NCBI RefSeq assembly: GCF_000022365.1
Contig: NC_012804.1
Location: 682,001 to 746,000, forward strand
Length of the DNA stretch: 64,000 nt
Direction of reading: 5' to 3'
DNA from: Thermococcus gammatolerans EJ3
GTDB taxonomy: Archaea > Methanobacteriota_B > Thermococci > Thermococcales > Thermococcaceae
The position numbers were made by a program, and so were the translations under genes. This document shows positions 17,948-26,356 of this stretch, piece after piece. The notes under the pieces were generated by a model. That model saw only the letters and a program-made list of their open reading frames with translations. It searched no databases and was not told the DNA's origin. Positions within the stretch are counted from its first letter, which is position 1. Every line of letters starts with the position of its first letter.

Positions 17948-19132
17948 ATGAGAGAATCAATGCTCTCAGAACTCCGGGGTAAAATTGGAGAAGCCTACAG
18001 GGTTACTCTACCTTCCCTGTTCACGTCCCAGATATTCGGCCTGTTCGGGGGCACCTTCTTGGGTAAGTACTTCGAGACGGTGAGGCTCAGGTTTCCGGGC
18101 CTCCTCGTCGTCCTGCCGGGTATCATGGGGCTTCGCGGGAACGTTTTCGGCTCGATGGCCTCGCGCTTCTCCACGATGCTCTACCTCGGTGAGCTCGAGC
18201 CGTCTCTGGGGGACAGGAGGATTCTGAAGGAAATAGTCCTGAGGATGGTGCTCTCCCTAATCCCGGTTTTCCTCCTCTGGGCGATTGGAGTCCTCACGGG
18301 CATTAAAAAGAACGCCTTTGACGTCCTCCTCATTGTGATAACCTCAACGATACTCGTCTCCTTCATACTCGGCTACTTCACCTCCTTCGTCACGATATTC
18401 GCTTTCAGGCGCGGTACAGACCCGGACAGCGTTGCCGCACCGCTGGTTGCATCTATGGGCGATTTCCTCACAGTTCCGTCGCTCGTCCTTTTCATCCTCC
18501 TGATAGAGCGCTCCCCCTGGGCCTTTAAGGCCTTCAACTACGTCACCATAGCTTTTTTCCTGTTCGTGACAGCGTTAAGCAGGGTGAGGCTCGAGGAGTT
18601 CTCGGAGCTCAGGCAGGTGTTCGTGACGATAACCGCCCTGGCGCTTCTATCTACCGTCTCGGGCTCGATACTCGCCAGGTTCAGCGGGATTATCCAGGCC
18701 TCGGTGATACTGAGCTTCATCTACCCCTCGCTCCTCAGCAGCTTCGGAAACTACGGCTCCATAATAGCCGCGAAAACCTCGACGAAGCTCCACCTCGGTG
18801 AGATAGAGAGCTTCCTCTGCCCAAAGGCCTTCACCGACGTCATAGCCCTGTTCACGACGGCGCCGGTTATAGGGCTGACCAAGATACTCATCGGCGGTGC
18901 CCTTATGACCCTCATCACGGGGAACCCGATTCCGCGCTCCGCTTATCTGGTGGTCCTGACCTACCCGTTCATGGTGCTCTTCATCATGCTCTACTCCTAC
19001 ACGCTCTCATACTTCCTCTTCCAGAGGAGCATAGACCCTGACCACGTGGCGATACCGCTCATCTCGAACAACAGCGATATATTCGGAACAATATACGTCG
19101 TCCTGATGGCCAGGCTGATGGTGGGAGCATGA
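17948..19132 (+). CDS. MgtE/SLC41-like divalent cation transporter, copy 2
   Basis: A 394-residue paralogue of the preceding gene with the same internal duplication: LPGIMGLRGNVFGS and YPSLLSSFGNYGS for the GN motifs, RGTDPDSVAAP and RSIDPDHVAIP for the acidic motifs. About ten membrane spans are likely. The pair may form a heterodimer; MgtE itself is a homodimer. The ATG at 17948 follows AGGTTGG. The last four bases, ATGA, are shared with the start of a sugar-isomerase-like gene, so the three are co-translated. Confidence 0.85.
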   Translation: MRESMLSELRGKIGEAYRVTLPSLFTSQIFGLFGGTFLGKYFETVRLRFPGLLVVLPGIMGLRGNVFGSMASRFSTMLYLGELEPSLGDRRILKEIVLRMVLSLIPVFLLWAIGVLTGIKKNAFDVLLIVITSTILVSFILGYFTSFVTIFAFRRGTDPDSVAAPLVASMGDFLTVPSLVLFILLIERSPWAFKAFNYVTIAFFLFVTALSRVRLEEFSELRQVFVTITALALLSTVSGSILARFSGIIQASVILSFIYPSLLSSFGNYGSIIAAKTSTKLHLGEIESFLCPKAFTDVIALFTTAPVIGLTKILIGGALMTLITGNPIPRSAYLVVLTYPFMVLFIMLYSYTLSYFLFQRSIDPDHVAIPLISNNSDIFGTIYVVLMARLMVGA

Positions 19133-19902
19133 TAGGGCTCTCGATGACGTCTTACAAGGGCAGGACTCCCGAGGAGTTCGAACGCTGGCTTGAGGAAGCG
19201 GAAGGGCTCGGCTTCGACTTCGTCGAGCTGGTTAGCGAGTGGCCGAACTTCCTGACGAGGGAAACCTGGAAAACCTACGCCGACGTTCTCGGAAGCTTCG
19301 AGCTTAAGGTTACCGTTCACGCCCCGTTCAGCGACGTCAACATAGGCTCGCTCAACGAGAAGCTTAGAAAGGCTTCCCTTGAAGTTTTGGCCGAGACGCT
19401 TGACGTTGCTTCCCGCTTGAACGCGCTCGCCGTCACGGTTCATCCCGGCCATTGCTCGCCGGCGAGCAGGAAGTTCAGGGAGGACTACAACAGAGTTCAC
19501 CGCGATTCCCTTCGGGAGCTTGAGAGGTTTTCCGGGGAGTTTGGCATTAGGGTTGGCGTTGAGAACATGCCGGCCTTTCTCATACTCGACGCTCAAACCC
19601 CTGAGAGGCTGGCCGAGCTTCTGGACGGCATCAATCTCGGCGTTACCCTTGACCTCGGCCACCTCAACACCGTCGGCTTTCCCTTCGAGCGCTTTATGGA
19701 GCTCCTCGGCGACAGGATCGTTCACGTCCACCTCCACGACAACTCGGGGAAGAGCGACGAGCACCTGCCCCTCGGAAAGGGAACCGTCCCCTGGCGGGAG
19801 GTTCTGCCCCAGCTTGGTGGACTGACCTGGGCCCTTGAAGTGTCGGGTCTCGACGACGCCCGGGTCAGTCTGGCCTTTCTCAGGGACATTGGTGAGCTTT
19901 GA
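19129..19902 (+). CDS. AP endonuclease-2 family TIM-barrel protein (sugar isomerase/epimerase-like)
   Basis: A 257-residue TIM barrel of the xylose-isomerase-like/endonuclease IV superfamily. Metal-site marks are VTVHPGH near 105, GVENMP near 140, TLDLGHLN near 175 and VHVHLHDN near 205. The length is short for endonuclease IV (about 280) and the Zn-cluster pattern is incomplete, so a sugar-phosphate isomerase-like activity is at least as likely. It overlaps the second transporter gene by four bases, which is odd company for such an enzyme and suggests either a shared regulator or simple packing. Confidence 0.78.
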   Translation: MIGLSMTSYKGRTPEEFERWLEEAEGLGFDFVELVSEWPNFLTRETWKTYADVLGSFELKVTVHAPFSDVNIGSLNEKLRKASLEVLAETLDVASRLNALAVTVHPGHCSPASRKFREDYNRVHRDSLRELERFSGEFGIRVGVENMPAFLILDAQTPERLAELLDGINLGVTLDLGHLNTVGFPFERFMELLGDRIVHVHLHDNSGKSDEHLPLGKGTVPWREVLPQLGGLTWALEVSGLDDARVSLAFLRDIGEL

Positions 19903-19989
19903 AGCTCATTGGGGTTCACTTTTACAAAACGCAACCCTTTTATACATCCCCACCCAATGAACTCTCGATAACTTCTGGAGGGAACGAGC

Positions 19990-21414
19990 ATGGCTGAAAA
20001 AATCGTTGAGGAACTGAGGCCCTTCTTCGACCCGAAGGCGGTCGCTATCATCGGTGCAACCAACAAGAAGGGGAAAGTTGGCAACGTCATCTTCGAGAAC
20101 TTCAGGATGAACAAGGAGCGCGGTATTTTCAAAGGTAATATCTACCCCGTTAACCCCAAGCTCGACGAGATTGAGGGATACAAGGTCTATCACAGCGTTG
20201 AAGAGCTTCCCGATGACACCGATTTGGCAGTTATTTCGATTCCCGCCCCGTTCGTGCCCGACACCATGAGGCAGATAGCGGAGAAGGGAATAAAGGCCGT
20301 TATCATAATCACCGGCGGTTTCGGAGAGCTCGGTGAGGAGGGCAAGAAGCTCGAGAGGGAGATCTACGAGATAGCCAAGGCCAACGGGATAAGGGTCATC
20401 GGCCCGAACTGTGTCGGCGTTTACGTCCCAGACACCGGCGTTGACACCGTCTTCCTGCCCGAGAGCAAGATGGACAGGCCTCAGAGCGGGCCGATAGCCT
20501 TCGTCAGCCAGAGCGGTGCATTTGCCGCCGCGATGCTCGACTGGGCGGCGATGGCAGGAATAGGCATAGGAAAGATGGTTAGCTATGGCAACAAGATTGA
20601 CGTTGACGATGCAGATTTGATGGACTACTTCATTCACGACGATGGCATAAACGTCGTCACCTTCTACATCGAGGGAGTCAAGGACGGAAGGAAGTTCATG
20701 GAGAGCGCCAAGAGGATAACCAGGGTCAAGCCCGTCATCGCTCTCAAGAGCGGAAGGACCGAGTACGGAGCAAAGGCCGCCTCGAGCCACACCGGTTCCT
20801 TAGCCGGAGCGGACACGATTTACGACGCAGTTTTCAAGCAGACGGGCATCATAAGGGCTGAGGACTTCGAGCACATGTTCGACTTAGCTAAGGCCTTCGC
20901 CGCGCTCAAGGACAAGCTCCCGAAGGGTGACAGGATAGGCATAATCACCGACGGCGGTGGCGCCGGAGTCATGGCCAGTGATGCCGTTGCCAAATTCGGT
21001 CTCAGGATGGCCGAGCTGAGCGAGGAGACGATAAAGTTCCTCAAGGAAAACTTCCCGCCGCACGCGGTGGCAGGAAACCCGACCGACGTCGTTGGAGATA
21101 CCGACGCCGAGCGCTACAGGGTGGCCATCGAGGGCTTCGTGAACGACCCCAACGTTGACGCGATACTCGTCATAGTGCTCTTCCAGGTCCCGCTCCTCGA
21201 GGAGGAGAAGATAATCGACATTCTCGCCGAGTACCAGAAGAAGAGCGACAAACCGATTGTGGCCGTAGCTATGGGCGGTAAGAAGACCGACCGCTACGCT
21301 AGAATGCTGGAGGAGAAGGGCGTTCCCGTTTACCCGACTCCCGAGAGGGGCGTCCGCGCTCTGGCGGGTCTCGTGAGGTACGCCGAATATTTGAAAAAAG
21401 TTAAAGGTGAGTGA
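19990..21414 (+). CDS. acyl/acetyl-CoA synthetase (ADP-forming), alpha subunit
   Basis: A 474-residue alpha subunit of the archaeal ADP-forming acyl-CoA synthetases, which turn acyl-CoA, ADP and phosphate into acid, CoA and ATP. It has the CoA-binding Rossmann domain (FFDPKAVAIIGATNKKGKVGN), the succinyl-CoA-ligase-like domain with IGPNCVGVY, and the phosphohistidine loop SSHTGSLAG near residue 260. The ATG follows GGAGGG; the TATA box TTTTATAC is near 19937. The beta subunit follows after 24 bases, unlike P. furiosus ACD I, where alpha and beta genes are apart. Substrate range (acetyl, branched or aryl acids, succinyl) cannot be told here. Confidence 0.92.
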   Translation: MAEKIVEELRPFFDPKAVAIIGATNKKGKVGNVIFENFRMNKERGIFKGNIYPVNPKLDEIEGYKVYHSVEELPDDTDLAVISIPAPFVPDTMRQIAEKGIKAVIIITGGFGELGEEGKKLEREIYEIAKANGIRVIGPNCVGVYVPDTGVDTVFLPESKMDRPQSGPIAFVSQSGAFAAAMLDWAAMAGIGIGKMVSYGNKIDVDDADLMDYFIHDDGINVVTFYIEGVKDGRKFMESAKRITRVKPVIALKSGRTEYGAKAASSHTGSLAGADTIYDAVFKQTGIIRAEDFEHMFDLAKAFAALKDKLPKGDRIGIITDGGGAGVMASDAVAKFGLRMAELSEETIKFLKENFPPHAVAGNPTDVVGDTDAERYRVAIEGFVNDPNVDAILVIVLFQVPLLEEEKIIDILAEYQKKSDKPIVAVAMGGKKTDRYARMLEEKGVPVYPTPERGVRALAGLVRYAEYLKKVKGE

Positions 21415-21438
21415 TGTTTACCCACTGGTGGTGGTAGT

Positions 21439-22200
21439 ATGAAGGAGGAAGCCCTCAAAGTTATCGAGTCCGTCCTGTCCCAGGGCAGGACGGCTATGGT
21501 TGAGTATGAGGCCAAGCAGGTTTTAAAAGCTTACGGCCTTCCGGTTCCGGAAGAAAAGCTCGCCAAGACCCTCGATGAGGCTCTCAAGTATGCGGAGGAG
21601 ATAGGCTATCCCGTTGCCCTAAAACTCATGTCGCCTCAGATACTCCACAAGAGCGACGCGAAGGTCGTCATGCTGAACATAAAGAGCCCCGAGGAGCTCA
21701 AGCAGAAGTGGGAGGAGATACACGAGAACGCGAGGAAGTACCGCCCCGACGCCGAAATCCTCGGCGTTCTGGTTGCCCCGATGCTCAGGCCCGGCAGGGA
21801 GATAATCATAGGCGTTACAGAAGACCCGCAGTTTGGCCACGCGATAATGTTCGGTCTAGGCGGAATATTCGTCGAGGTCCTCAAGGACGTCACCTTCCGC
21901 ATAATCCCGATAACCGAGCGCGACGCCAGAAAGATGATAACGGAAATCAAGGGCTATCCGATTCTCGCGGGGGCGCGTGGAGAGGAGCCTGCCGACATAG
22001 ACGCCATCGTTGACCTTCTTCTCAAGGTCAGCCAGCTGGTTGATGAGCTCAGGGACTACATCAAGGAGATGGACCTCAACCCGGTCTTCGTCTACGAGAA
22101 GGGCAAGGGCGCGGTTATAGTCGACGCTAGGATCATTCTCAAGGAGCCGGAGGAAAAGAAGCCCGAGGTAAGCTCCGAGTACAAGGAGAGGTGTGCCTGA
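21439..22200 (+). CDS. acyl/acetyl-CoA synthetase (ADP-forming), beta subunit
   Basis: A 253-residue ATP-grasp subunit that carries the nucleotide-binding site of the ADP-forming synthetase. Visible are the N-terminal helix (EYEAKQVLKAYGLPVPEE), the YPVALKL strand, SPQILHKSD, and GLGGIFVEVLKDV, all typical of the family. It is some 20 residues longer than the ~232-residue P. furiosus ACD I beta, mostly as a charged C-terminal tail after DARIILKEP. The ATG at 21439 follows GGTGGTGG. It sits directly after alpha, so the two should assemble as one enzyme. Confidence 0.92.
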   Translation: MKEEALKVIESVLSQGRTAMVEYEAKQVLKAYGLPVPEEKLAKTLDEALKYAEEIGYPVALKLMSPQILHKSDAKVVMLNIKSPEELKQKWEEIHENARKYRPDAEILGVLVAPMLRPGREIIIGVTEDPQFGHAIMFGLGGIFVEVLKDVTFRIIPITERDARKMITEIKGYPILAGARGEEPADIDAIVDLLLKVSQLVDELRDYIKEMDLNPVFVYEKGKGAVIVDARIILKEPEEKKPEVSSEYKERCA

Positions 22201-22339
22201 CTTTTTCTCCCATTCTACCCTTTTCGTGAAGTCGTCGTTGTTTAGTGTAAGTCTTGAGAATAAGCCTGGAGGAATACCAGAGATCCCAAAGCGAACTCTT
22301 GCAGAGAAGTTGCAAAAAGGGAAGTATAAATAAAAACCA

Positions 22340-23338
22340 TCACTCAATCTTTGCACCGCAGACAGGGCAGAACTTCGCTCCCTCTGGAACTATGTGGCCG
22401 TTGGGACAGCGCTTGATTTCATGGCCGCAGTAGGGACAGAAGCGCGCCCCCGGTGGAATCGGCTTGCCGCAGTAGGGGCAGATTTCCTGCTGTTGGGTCT
22501 GGGCAGGTGCCGCTTGCTGGGGTTGCTGTGGTGCTGGAGGGGTGCCCCCACCCGCGTAGGGCTGGGCCGGTGGAATCGGCTGGGCCTGCTGCTGGAAGAG
22601 CTGCGGCACGAGTACCATCCCGGTTCCCATACCGGCCCCGGGACTTTTGCCGAGCTCGGCCGCGACCTGCTTCACCGTGTCCATCTGCATAACCGCTTGA
22701 GCGTTGCCAGTCTGCATTAGCCAGAAGAGCCTCTGACGCCACTCGTCGGTGGTATTTACTCCCTCGATTTTAACGTCAACGAGCTCAAGGCCGAGTCTCC
22801 TGAAGTCCTCCATGAGTTTAACTTTGACCTGCGTGCTGACCACGTCGAGGTTCTGGAAGAGATCGACTATTGAGTAGGTAGAGAGGTGCTTCATCATGCC
22901 CTCGTTGAAGTATGCCCTGATGAACTTTGTAACGTCCTGGGCGTCGTAGAGGCTCTGGCCGCCGACAACTTCAGTGATGAAGAGAACCGGATCGGCGACC
23001 TTGAACCAGTAGACGCCGTAGTACTTGACGGGCGCCAGTTCCCTCGTCTGCGTTTCGCCGCCGTAGCGCCCCTGGAACTGCTTCATGCTGACAAAGATTA
23101 CCGTTGCCTTAAAGGGGCTGTTTGAACCGCCGACGAGCTTGTAGAGGAGAGGTAAATTCTGCGTTGTCAGCGTGTGCCTTCCCGGCCCGAGGACGTCGTA
23201 GATCTTGCCGTCGCGCATAAACACAGCGACTTCGTACTCGTGGACTATGAGCTGGGCACCCCATTTTATGACTTCGTTGGGGTAGCGCCAGATTATCTCG
23301 TCCTCTCCGGGGTTAACCCACTCTATTACCTGGACCAT
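22340..23338 (-). CDS. SPFH-domain protein with C-terminal double zinc ribbon
   Basis: A 332-residue protein whose first ~210 residues form an SPFH (band 7)-like domain (ADPVLFITEVVGGQ, LEDVKIEGVNTTDEWRQR-type region), followed by a Gln/Pro/Ala-rich linker (about 245-285) and two zinc knuckle pairs (CPYCGKPIPPGARFCPYCG and CPNGH with CPVCG). It resembles the YdjI/virion-core-protein group. I start at the ATG at 23338, six bases after GGTGA; an earlier GTG would consume that site. It is the last gene of a four-gene operon with two zinc-ribbon membrane proteins and a coiled-coil protein. A membrane-scaffold role is inferred. Confidence 0.8.
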   Translation of the reverse strand: MVQVIEWVNPGEDEIIWRYPNEVIKWGAQLIVHEYEVAVFMRDGKIYDVLGPGRHTLTTQNLPLLYKLVGGSNSPFKATVIFVSMKQFQGRYGGETQTRELAPVKYYGVYWFKVADPVLFITEVVGGQSLYDAQDVTKFIRAYFNEGMMKHLSTYSIVDLFQNLDVVSTQVKVKLMEDFRRLGLELVDVKIEGVNTTDEWRQRLFWLMQTGNAQAVMQMDTVKQVAAELGKSPGAGMGTGMVLVPQLFQQQAQPIPPAQPYAGGGTPPAPQQPQQAAPAQTQQQEICPYCGKPIPPGARFCPYCGHEIKRCPNGHIVPEGAKFCPVCGAKIE

Positions 23339-23340
23339 TT

Positions 23341-23835
23341 TCACTCACCCGCCGCGAAGCTCATTCTCTGGCTTAAAACTTCCTCGAGGTTCACAAGCTT
23401 CTCATCCAGACCCAGAACTGCCATACCAAGGGCCTGGGGATTGGCGATCTGGGCGTTTAAAGCCTTGGCCTCGTTAAGTATCCCCTCGGCCAGCTCGATC
23501 ATCTTGGCGTCGTACTCGATGAGCCTTTCAAGTTCCTTCTCCTTAAACTTGACCCTGTCAAAGTAACCCCGGTAGCCGGCCTCGGCGTGCCGGATCCTGC
23601 TTTCAAGCATCATAAGCTTCTTCCTCATGCCTTCTATGGCCATCAGCTGGTTGCAGTTCACCATCGCACATCTCTGGAGGGCTCTTTCAAGTTCCCTCTT
23701 TGCCTGGGCCAAGAGGTCGGCCACCTTTCCCCTTATCAGTCTGTCGTCTTCCCTGAGGAGTTCCTTCTTTTTGTAGCCGTGAAAGCCCGGCACTATAAGT
23801 TCGAGTTTTTCAATTATTGACGTTTCCTTTCCCAT
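23341..23835 (-). CDS. coiled-coil protein of the SPFH/zinc-ribbon operon, unknown function
   Basis: A 164-residue, almost wholly helical and charged protein, with long coiled-coil-like stretches (about 35-120). No catalytic motif, signal peptide or membrane span is seen. It has three Cys/His-poor segments and so is not a zinc ribbon like its neighbours. The ATG at 23835 follows GAGGTGATAG. The gene lies nine bases after the second zinc-ribbon gene and three bases before the SPFH gene. General shape recalls PspA/ESCRT-III-like helical proteins, which often travel with membrane scaffolds, but I cannot show homology. Confidence 0.75.
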   Translation of the reverse strand: MGKETSIIEKLELIVPGFHGYKKKELLREDDRLIRGKVADLLAQAKRELERALQRCAMVNCNQLMAIEGMRKKLMMLESRIRHAEAGYRGYFDRVKFKEKELERLIEYDAKMIELAEGILNEAKALNAQIANPQALGMAVLGLDEKLVNLEEVLSQRMSFAAGE

Positions 23836-23844
23836 GCTATCACC

Positions 23845-24741
23845 TCAAACCGGCTGGAAATAAACGTTACCCCTTCCAGCCTTGATGACCTCGCTAACCG
23901 TTCTCTTTTTAACCGAGCCTTTCATGAAAATTCCAATTCCCCCGGCGACGCCACCGGCTAGTCCGCCTATAATGCCCCAGGGGCTACCTCCCACCGCCGA
24001 CGCGATGATTCCCAGTATGAGACCTGACCCTATCACCCCGGAACCCAGGAGGGTTGCCTTTTTTCTTGCCTCGCTCATGAGAGGGTACTCTGCTCGGATC
24101 ACTCTCCCATCGGTTCCGTCTACGAAGTTAACGAACCTCTCGCCGCCGTACTCGTAGTGAATCTCCCAGAGAGGGTAGTGAACCAGGCCCTGAAACTTCA
24201 CGTTGAGCTCCAGCTCTCCTGCATACGCACTCTCCTCACTGGCCTCTTTCTTCAGCGCGCTTTCAAGCCTCGAACGTGCTATCCGCTCCGCTTCCTCCCT
24301 GTCAACGTCCGGCTCGTAGTACTTCCCTTTCTTAACAACGGCCTCATCGAAGAAGCGCTTTCCCCTGATCGGGAAGGGATACTCTGCGAGGAGGGTTTTA
24401 AAGGGGGAACCCGCTGGAATTCCAAGGAACTCAACTTCTTCAACTGTTTCCCTGCTCTTGCTCCTCCCGTGGAGGTAGAAGAAGTAAACCGGAACCCAGT
24501 GGAGTTCCTTTTTCGTGACCTTCGCGTCGACGATATCCGCGGGGGCACCGTACTGCCGTGAGAGGAACTTCAACAGCTTTCCTGCCGGGTCTTCCCTCAT
24601 CGGCGGAAAGAAGAAGTGATCGACCTTGCTCTCCTCACCGGTTTGAACGTGGAATGTGGTACCGCAGTAGGGACATGTTGCGATGCTCACGGTATCTGGA
24701 ACCTTGAATCTCGCCGAGCACGTCGGACAGGTGACCTCCAT
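23845..24741 (-). CDS. zinc-ribbon protein with C-terminal membrane hairpin, copy 2
   Basis: A 298-residue protein with an N-terminal zinc ribbon (CPTCSARFKVP and CPYCGTTFHV, residues 5-30), a soluble middle region with a WVPVYFFYLHG segment and repeated charged strands, and a C-terminal glycine-rich membrane hairpin (about 235-280). It shares this order with the gene upstream, so the two are distant paralogues. I take the ATG at 24741, five bases after the upstream stop, with GGTGAT as ribosome site; an ATG at 24747 is also possible. The middle region would be cytosolic. Function unknown. Confidence 0.78.
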   Translation of the reverse strand: MEVTCPTCSARFKVPDTVSIATCPYCGTTFHVQTGEESKVDHFFFPPMREDPAGKLLKFLSRQYGAPADIVDAKVTKKELHWVPVYFFYLHGRSKSRETVEEVEFLGIPAGSPFKTLLAEYPFPIRGKRFFDEAVVKKGKYYEPDVDREEAERIARSRLESALKKEASEESAYAGELELNVKFQGLVHYPLWEIHYEYGGERFVNFVDGTDGRVIRAEYPLMSEARKKATLLGSGVIGSGLILGIIASAVGGSPWGIIGGLAGGVAGGIGIFMKGSVKKRTVSEVIKAGRGNVYFQPV

Positions 24742-24746
24742 CACCA

Positions 24747-25736
24747 TCACCCCATCAGGCCTTTCCTTTCCCTTTCGATCCTCTGTCCTTCGAGCACCTT
24801 GCTTCCGGCCAGCCAGCTTACCGCAGAACCGCCGACGATGGCCAAAAGCGCGAAGACAGGTGAACTTGAGAAGAAAGCCGCGCCGAAAGCGGCGGTAGCT
24901 ATGCCAGCACCCGCACCGACTAGGTACTGTGCCTGTCTCAGCACGTTCATCGGCTCGGTTGCGGCGACTCTCTTCCCGTCCCAGCCCGCAAAAACCGTCT
25001 GGAATATCGAGTTGCCGTAGCGGTAGTAAACCGTCCACATCGGCAGGAGGACCAGCTTGACGTTTTCGGGTTCATCGGCGTGGAGGTTGAACATTTCTAT
25101 TCTGTCAGATTTTGCCAGGAAGCGATTTCTGATGACGTCTATCGCGTCCTCACGCATTATCAGCTTCGCCTGCCTCTCGTCCATTTCGGTGTTCAGGATC
25201 TCGAGCTTTATTCTCTCCCATTCCCCCTCCTCCAGATCGAGCAGCCTCTTACCTTTGGGCCACGTTTTCGAGTAATGGGTTATCAGGTCATCGACACCAA
25301 AGCTCTTTACCTGTCTCCTGGCCGATCCCAGGAGTCGTAGATTCTCATCGACGCTCTCGGTGTAGTGTCTCTCCACCGTGTGACAGCGGGTGTTTCCCTT
25401 TGAGTCCGTGTGGCACTCTTCCTCACGCCTCATGTAGCGGACCGTTCCGTAGACGTGAACCAGACCGATCCAGTAGGGGGCGTAGTGGCCCTCTATGCCG
25501 ACTATTTCGATCTCGTCCTTTATTCTTCTGAGGTCGAAATCGCTTTCCACGTTCTTCCAAAAGGCCTGGGCTATGGCGTTCTTGTCCAAGGAGGGTATGA
25601 TGTGGATTTCATCGGTTTTGATGTTGCCGCTCACGTGGTTTGGAAAGCCGCAGTATGGGCAGACCGCCACGATAGTCTCGGGCGACACCTCTAGGGGCGC
25701 ACCACACCTTTCGCACTTAAAGGCCAGGGCCTCCAT
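24747..25736 (-). CDS. zinc-ribbon protein with C-terminal membrane hairpin, copy 1
   Basis: A 329-residue protein with an N-terminal zinc ribbon (CERCGAPLEV and CPYCGFPNHV, residues 8-35), a long soluble domain (about 40-265) that includes a Cys/His-bearing insertion (EECHTDSKGNTRCHTVERHY), and a C-terminal pair of hydrophobic segments (about 270-315) rich in Gly and Ala. It opens a four-gene operon. I start at the ATG at 25736, after GTGAGTGAT; upstream in-frame ATG and GTG lie inside that site. A strong inverted repeat covers the start-site region of its promoter. Confidence 0.78.
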   Translation of the reverse strand: MEALAFKCERCGAPLEVSPETIVAVCPYCGFPNHVSGNIKTDEIHIIPSLDKNAIAQAFWKNVESDFDLRRIKDEIEIVGIEGHYAPYWIGLVHVYGTVRYMRREEECHTDSKGNTRCHTVERHYTESVDENLRLLGSARRQVKSFGVDDLITHYSKTWPKGKRLLDLEEGEWERIKLEILNTEMDERQAKLIMREDAIDVIRNRFLAKSDRIEMFNLHADEPENVKLVLLPMWTVYYRYGNSIFQTVFAGWDGKRVAATEPMNVLRQAQYLVGAGAGIATAAFGAAFFSSSPVFALLAIVGGSAVSWLAGSKVLEGQRIERERKGLMG

Positions 25737-25749
25737 CGTCATCACTCAC

Positions 25750-25769
25750 AGTAGTTAGGCAAAACTACT
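25750..25769. promoter_or_regulatory. inverted repeat operator of the SPFH/zinc-ribbon operon
   Basis: AGTAGTT-AGGCAA-AACTACT is a perfect 7-base inverted repeat. On the minus strand it follows the CCTTAAATAG TATA box directly and ends about 14 bases before the start codon at 25736, so it should overlap the transcription start. That is the classic place for an archaeal repressor site. The spacing of its GTT and AAC parts is six, so it is not the SurR core. Confidence 0.55.
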
Positions 25770-25852
25770 ATTTAAGGGTGTCTATGGGAATTGGGATGAA
25801 TTCTGATGTTTTCGCCTTTTTCCATAACGACACGCAAGTAAGAATGAAAAAG

Positions 25853-26284
25853 TCAACCCCGCATCTTTTCTCTATGTTCTTTGAGTTTCTCCCTCAGTCT
25901 TTCATCCCTCAGCGCGAGGATCTCGATGGCAAGAAGGGCCGCGTTCTTACCGTTGTCTATCCCCACCGTTGCAACGGGCACTCCCGGCGGAAGCTGTGCC
26001 ATGCTTAGGAGCGCGTCGAGACCACCGAGCTTGGCCGAGACTGGAACCCCTATAACCGGTTTGATTGTGTGGGCCGCTATCACTCCGGGCAACGCGGCGC
26101 TCAGGCCGGCTATCGCTATGAATACGTCGTAGTCCTTTCTGGCCAGCTCCTCGACTTTCTTGGGATTTCTGTGGGCGGAAGCAACTTCGATGTCGTATTC
26201 AACCCCGAACTCATCGAGAACTGAAGTTACCTTCTCAGCTACATGGCTGTCACTCTTGCTTCCCATAACCACCAGGACTTTCAC
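25853..26284 (-). CDS. purE: N5-CAIR mutase / AIR carboxylase, PurE
   Basis: A 143-residue PurE, acting in the sixth step of purine synthesis to give 4-carboxy-5-aminoimidazole ribonucleotide. Core motifs are GSKSD near residue 8, ASAHRNP near 35, GLSAALPG near 65 and the [10 protein letters not shown] loop. I start at the GTG at 26284, six bases after GGTG, so the protein opens [12 protein letters not shown]; a GTG three codons earlier overlaps that site. No purK is adjacent; whether this is a class I or class II PurE cannot be settled by eye. An AT-rich promoter with ACATGT elements lies upstream. Confidence 0.93.
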   Translation of the reverse strand: MKVLVVMGSKSDSHVAEKVTSVLDEFGVEYDIEVASAHRNPKKVEELARKDYDVFIAIAGLSAALPGVIAAHTIKPVIGVPVSAKLGGLDALLSMAQLPPGVPVATVGIDNGKNAALLAIEILALRDERLREKLKEHREKMRG

Positions 26285-26356
26285 CGGAACCACCGTTCAC
26301 AGAAACATGTCTAAAATTTAAAAAATTTGCGAGTAAATTAACGTTGAAATGTCAAC

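Noticed and set aside
19906-20790. A 294-codon open frame antisense to the acyl-CoA synthetase alpha gene
   Set aside because: It mirrors a strongly supported gene. High third-base GC in this genome leaves long antisense frames open. No ribosome site or family likeness.
25750-25769. Reading the SPFH operon inverted repeat as a SurR site
   Set aside because: SurR needs GTT and AAC three bases apart; here they are six apart, and the third GTT is missing.
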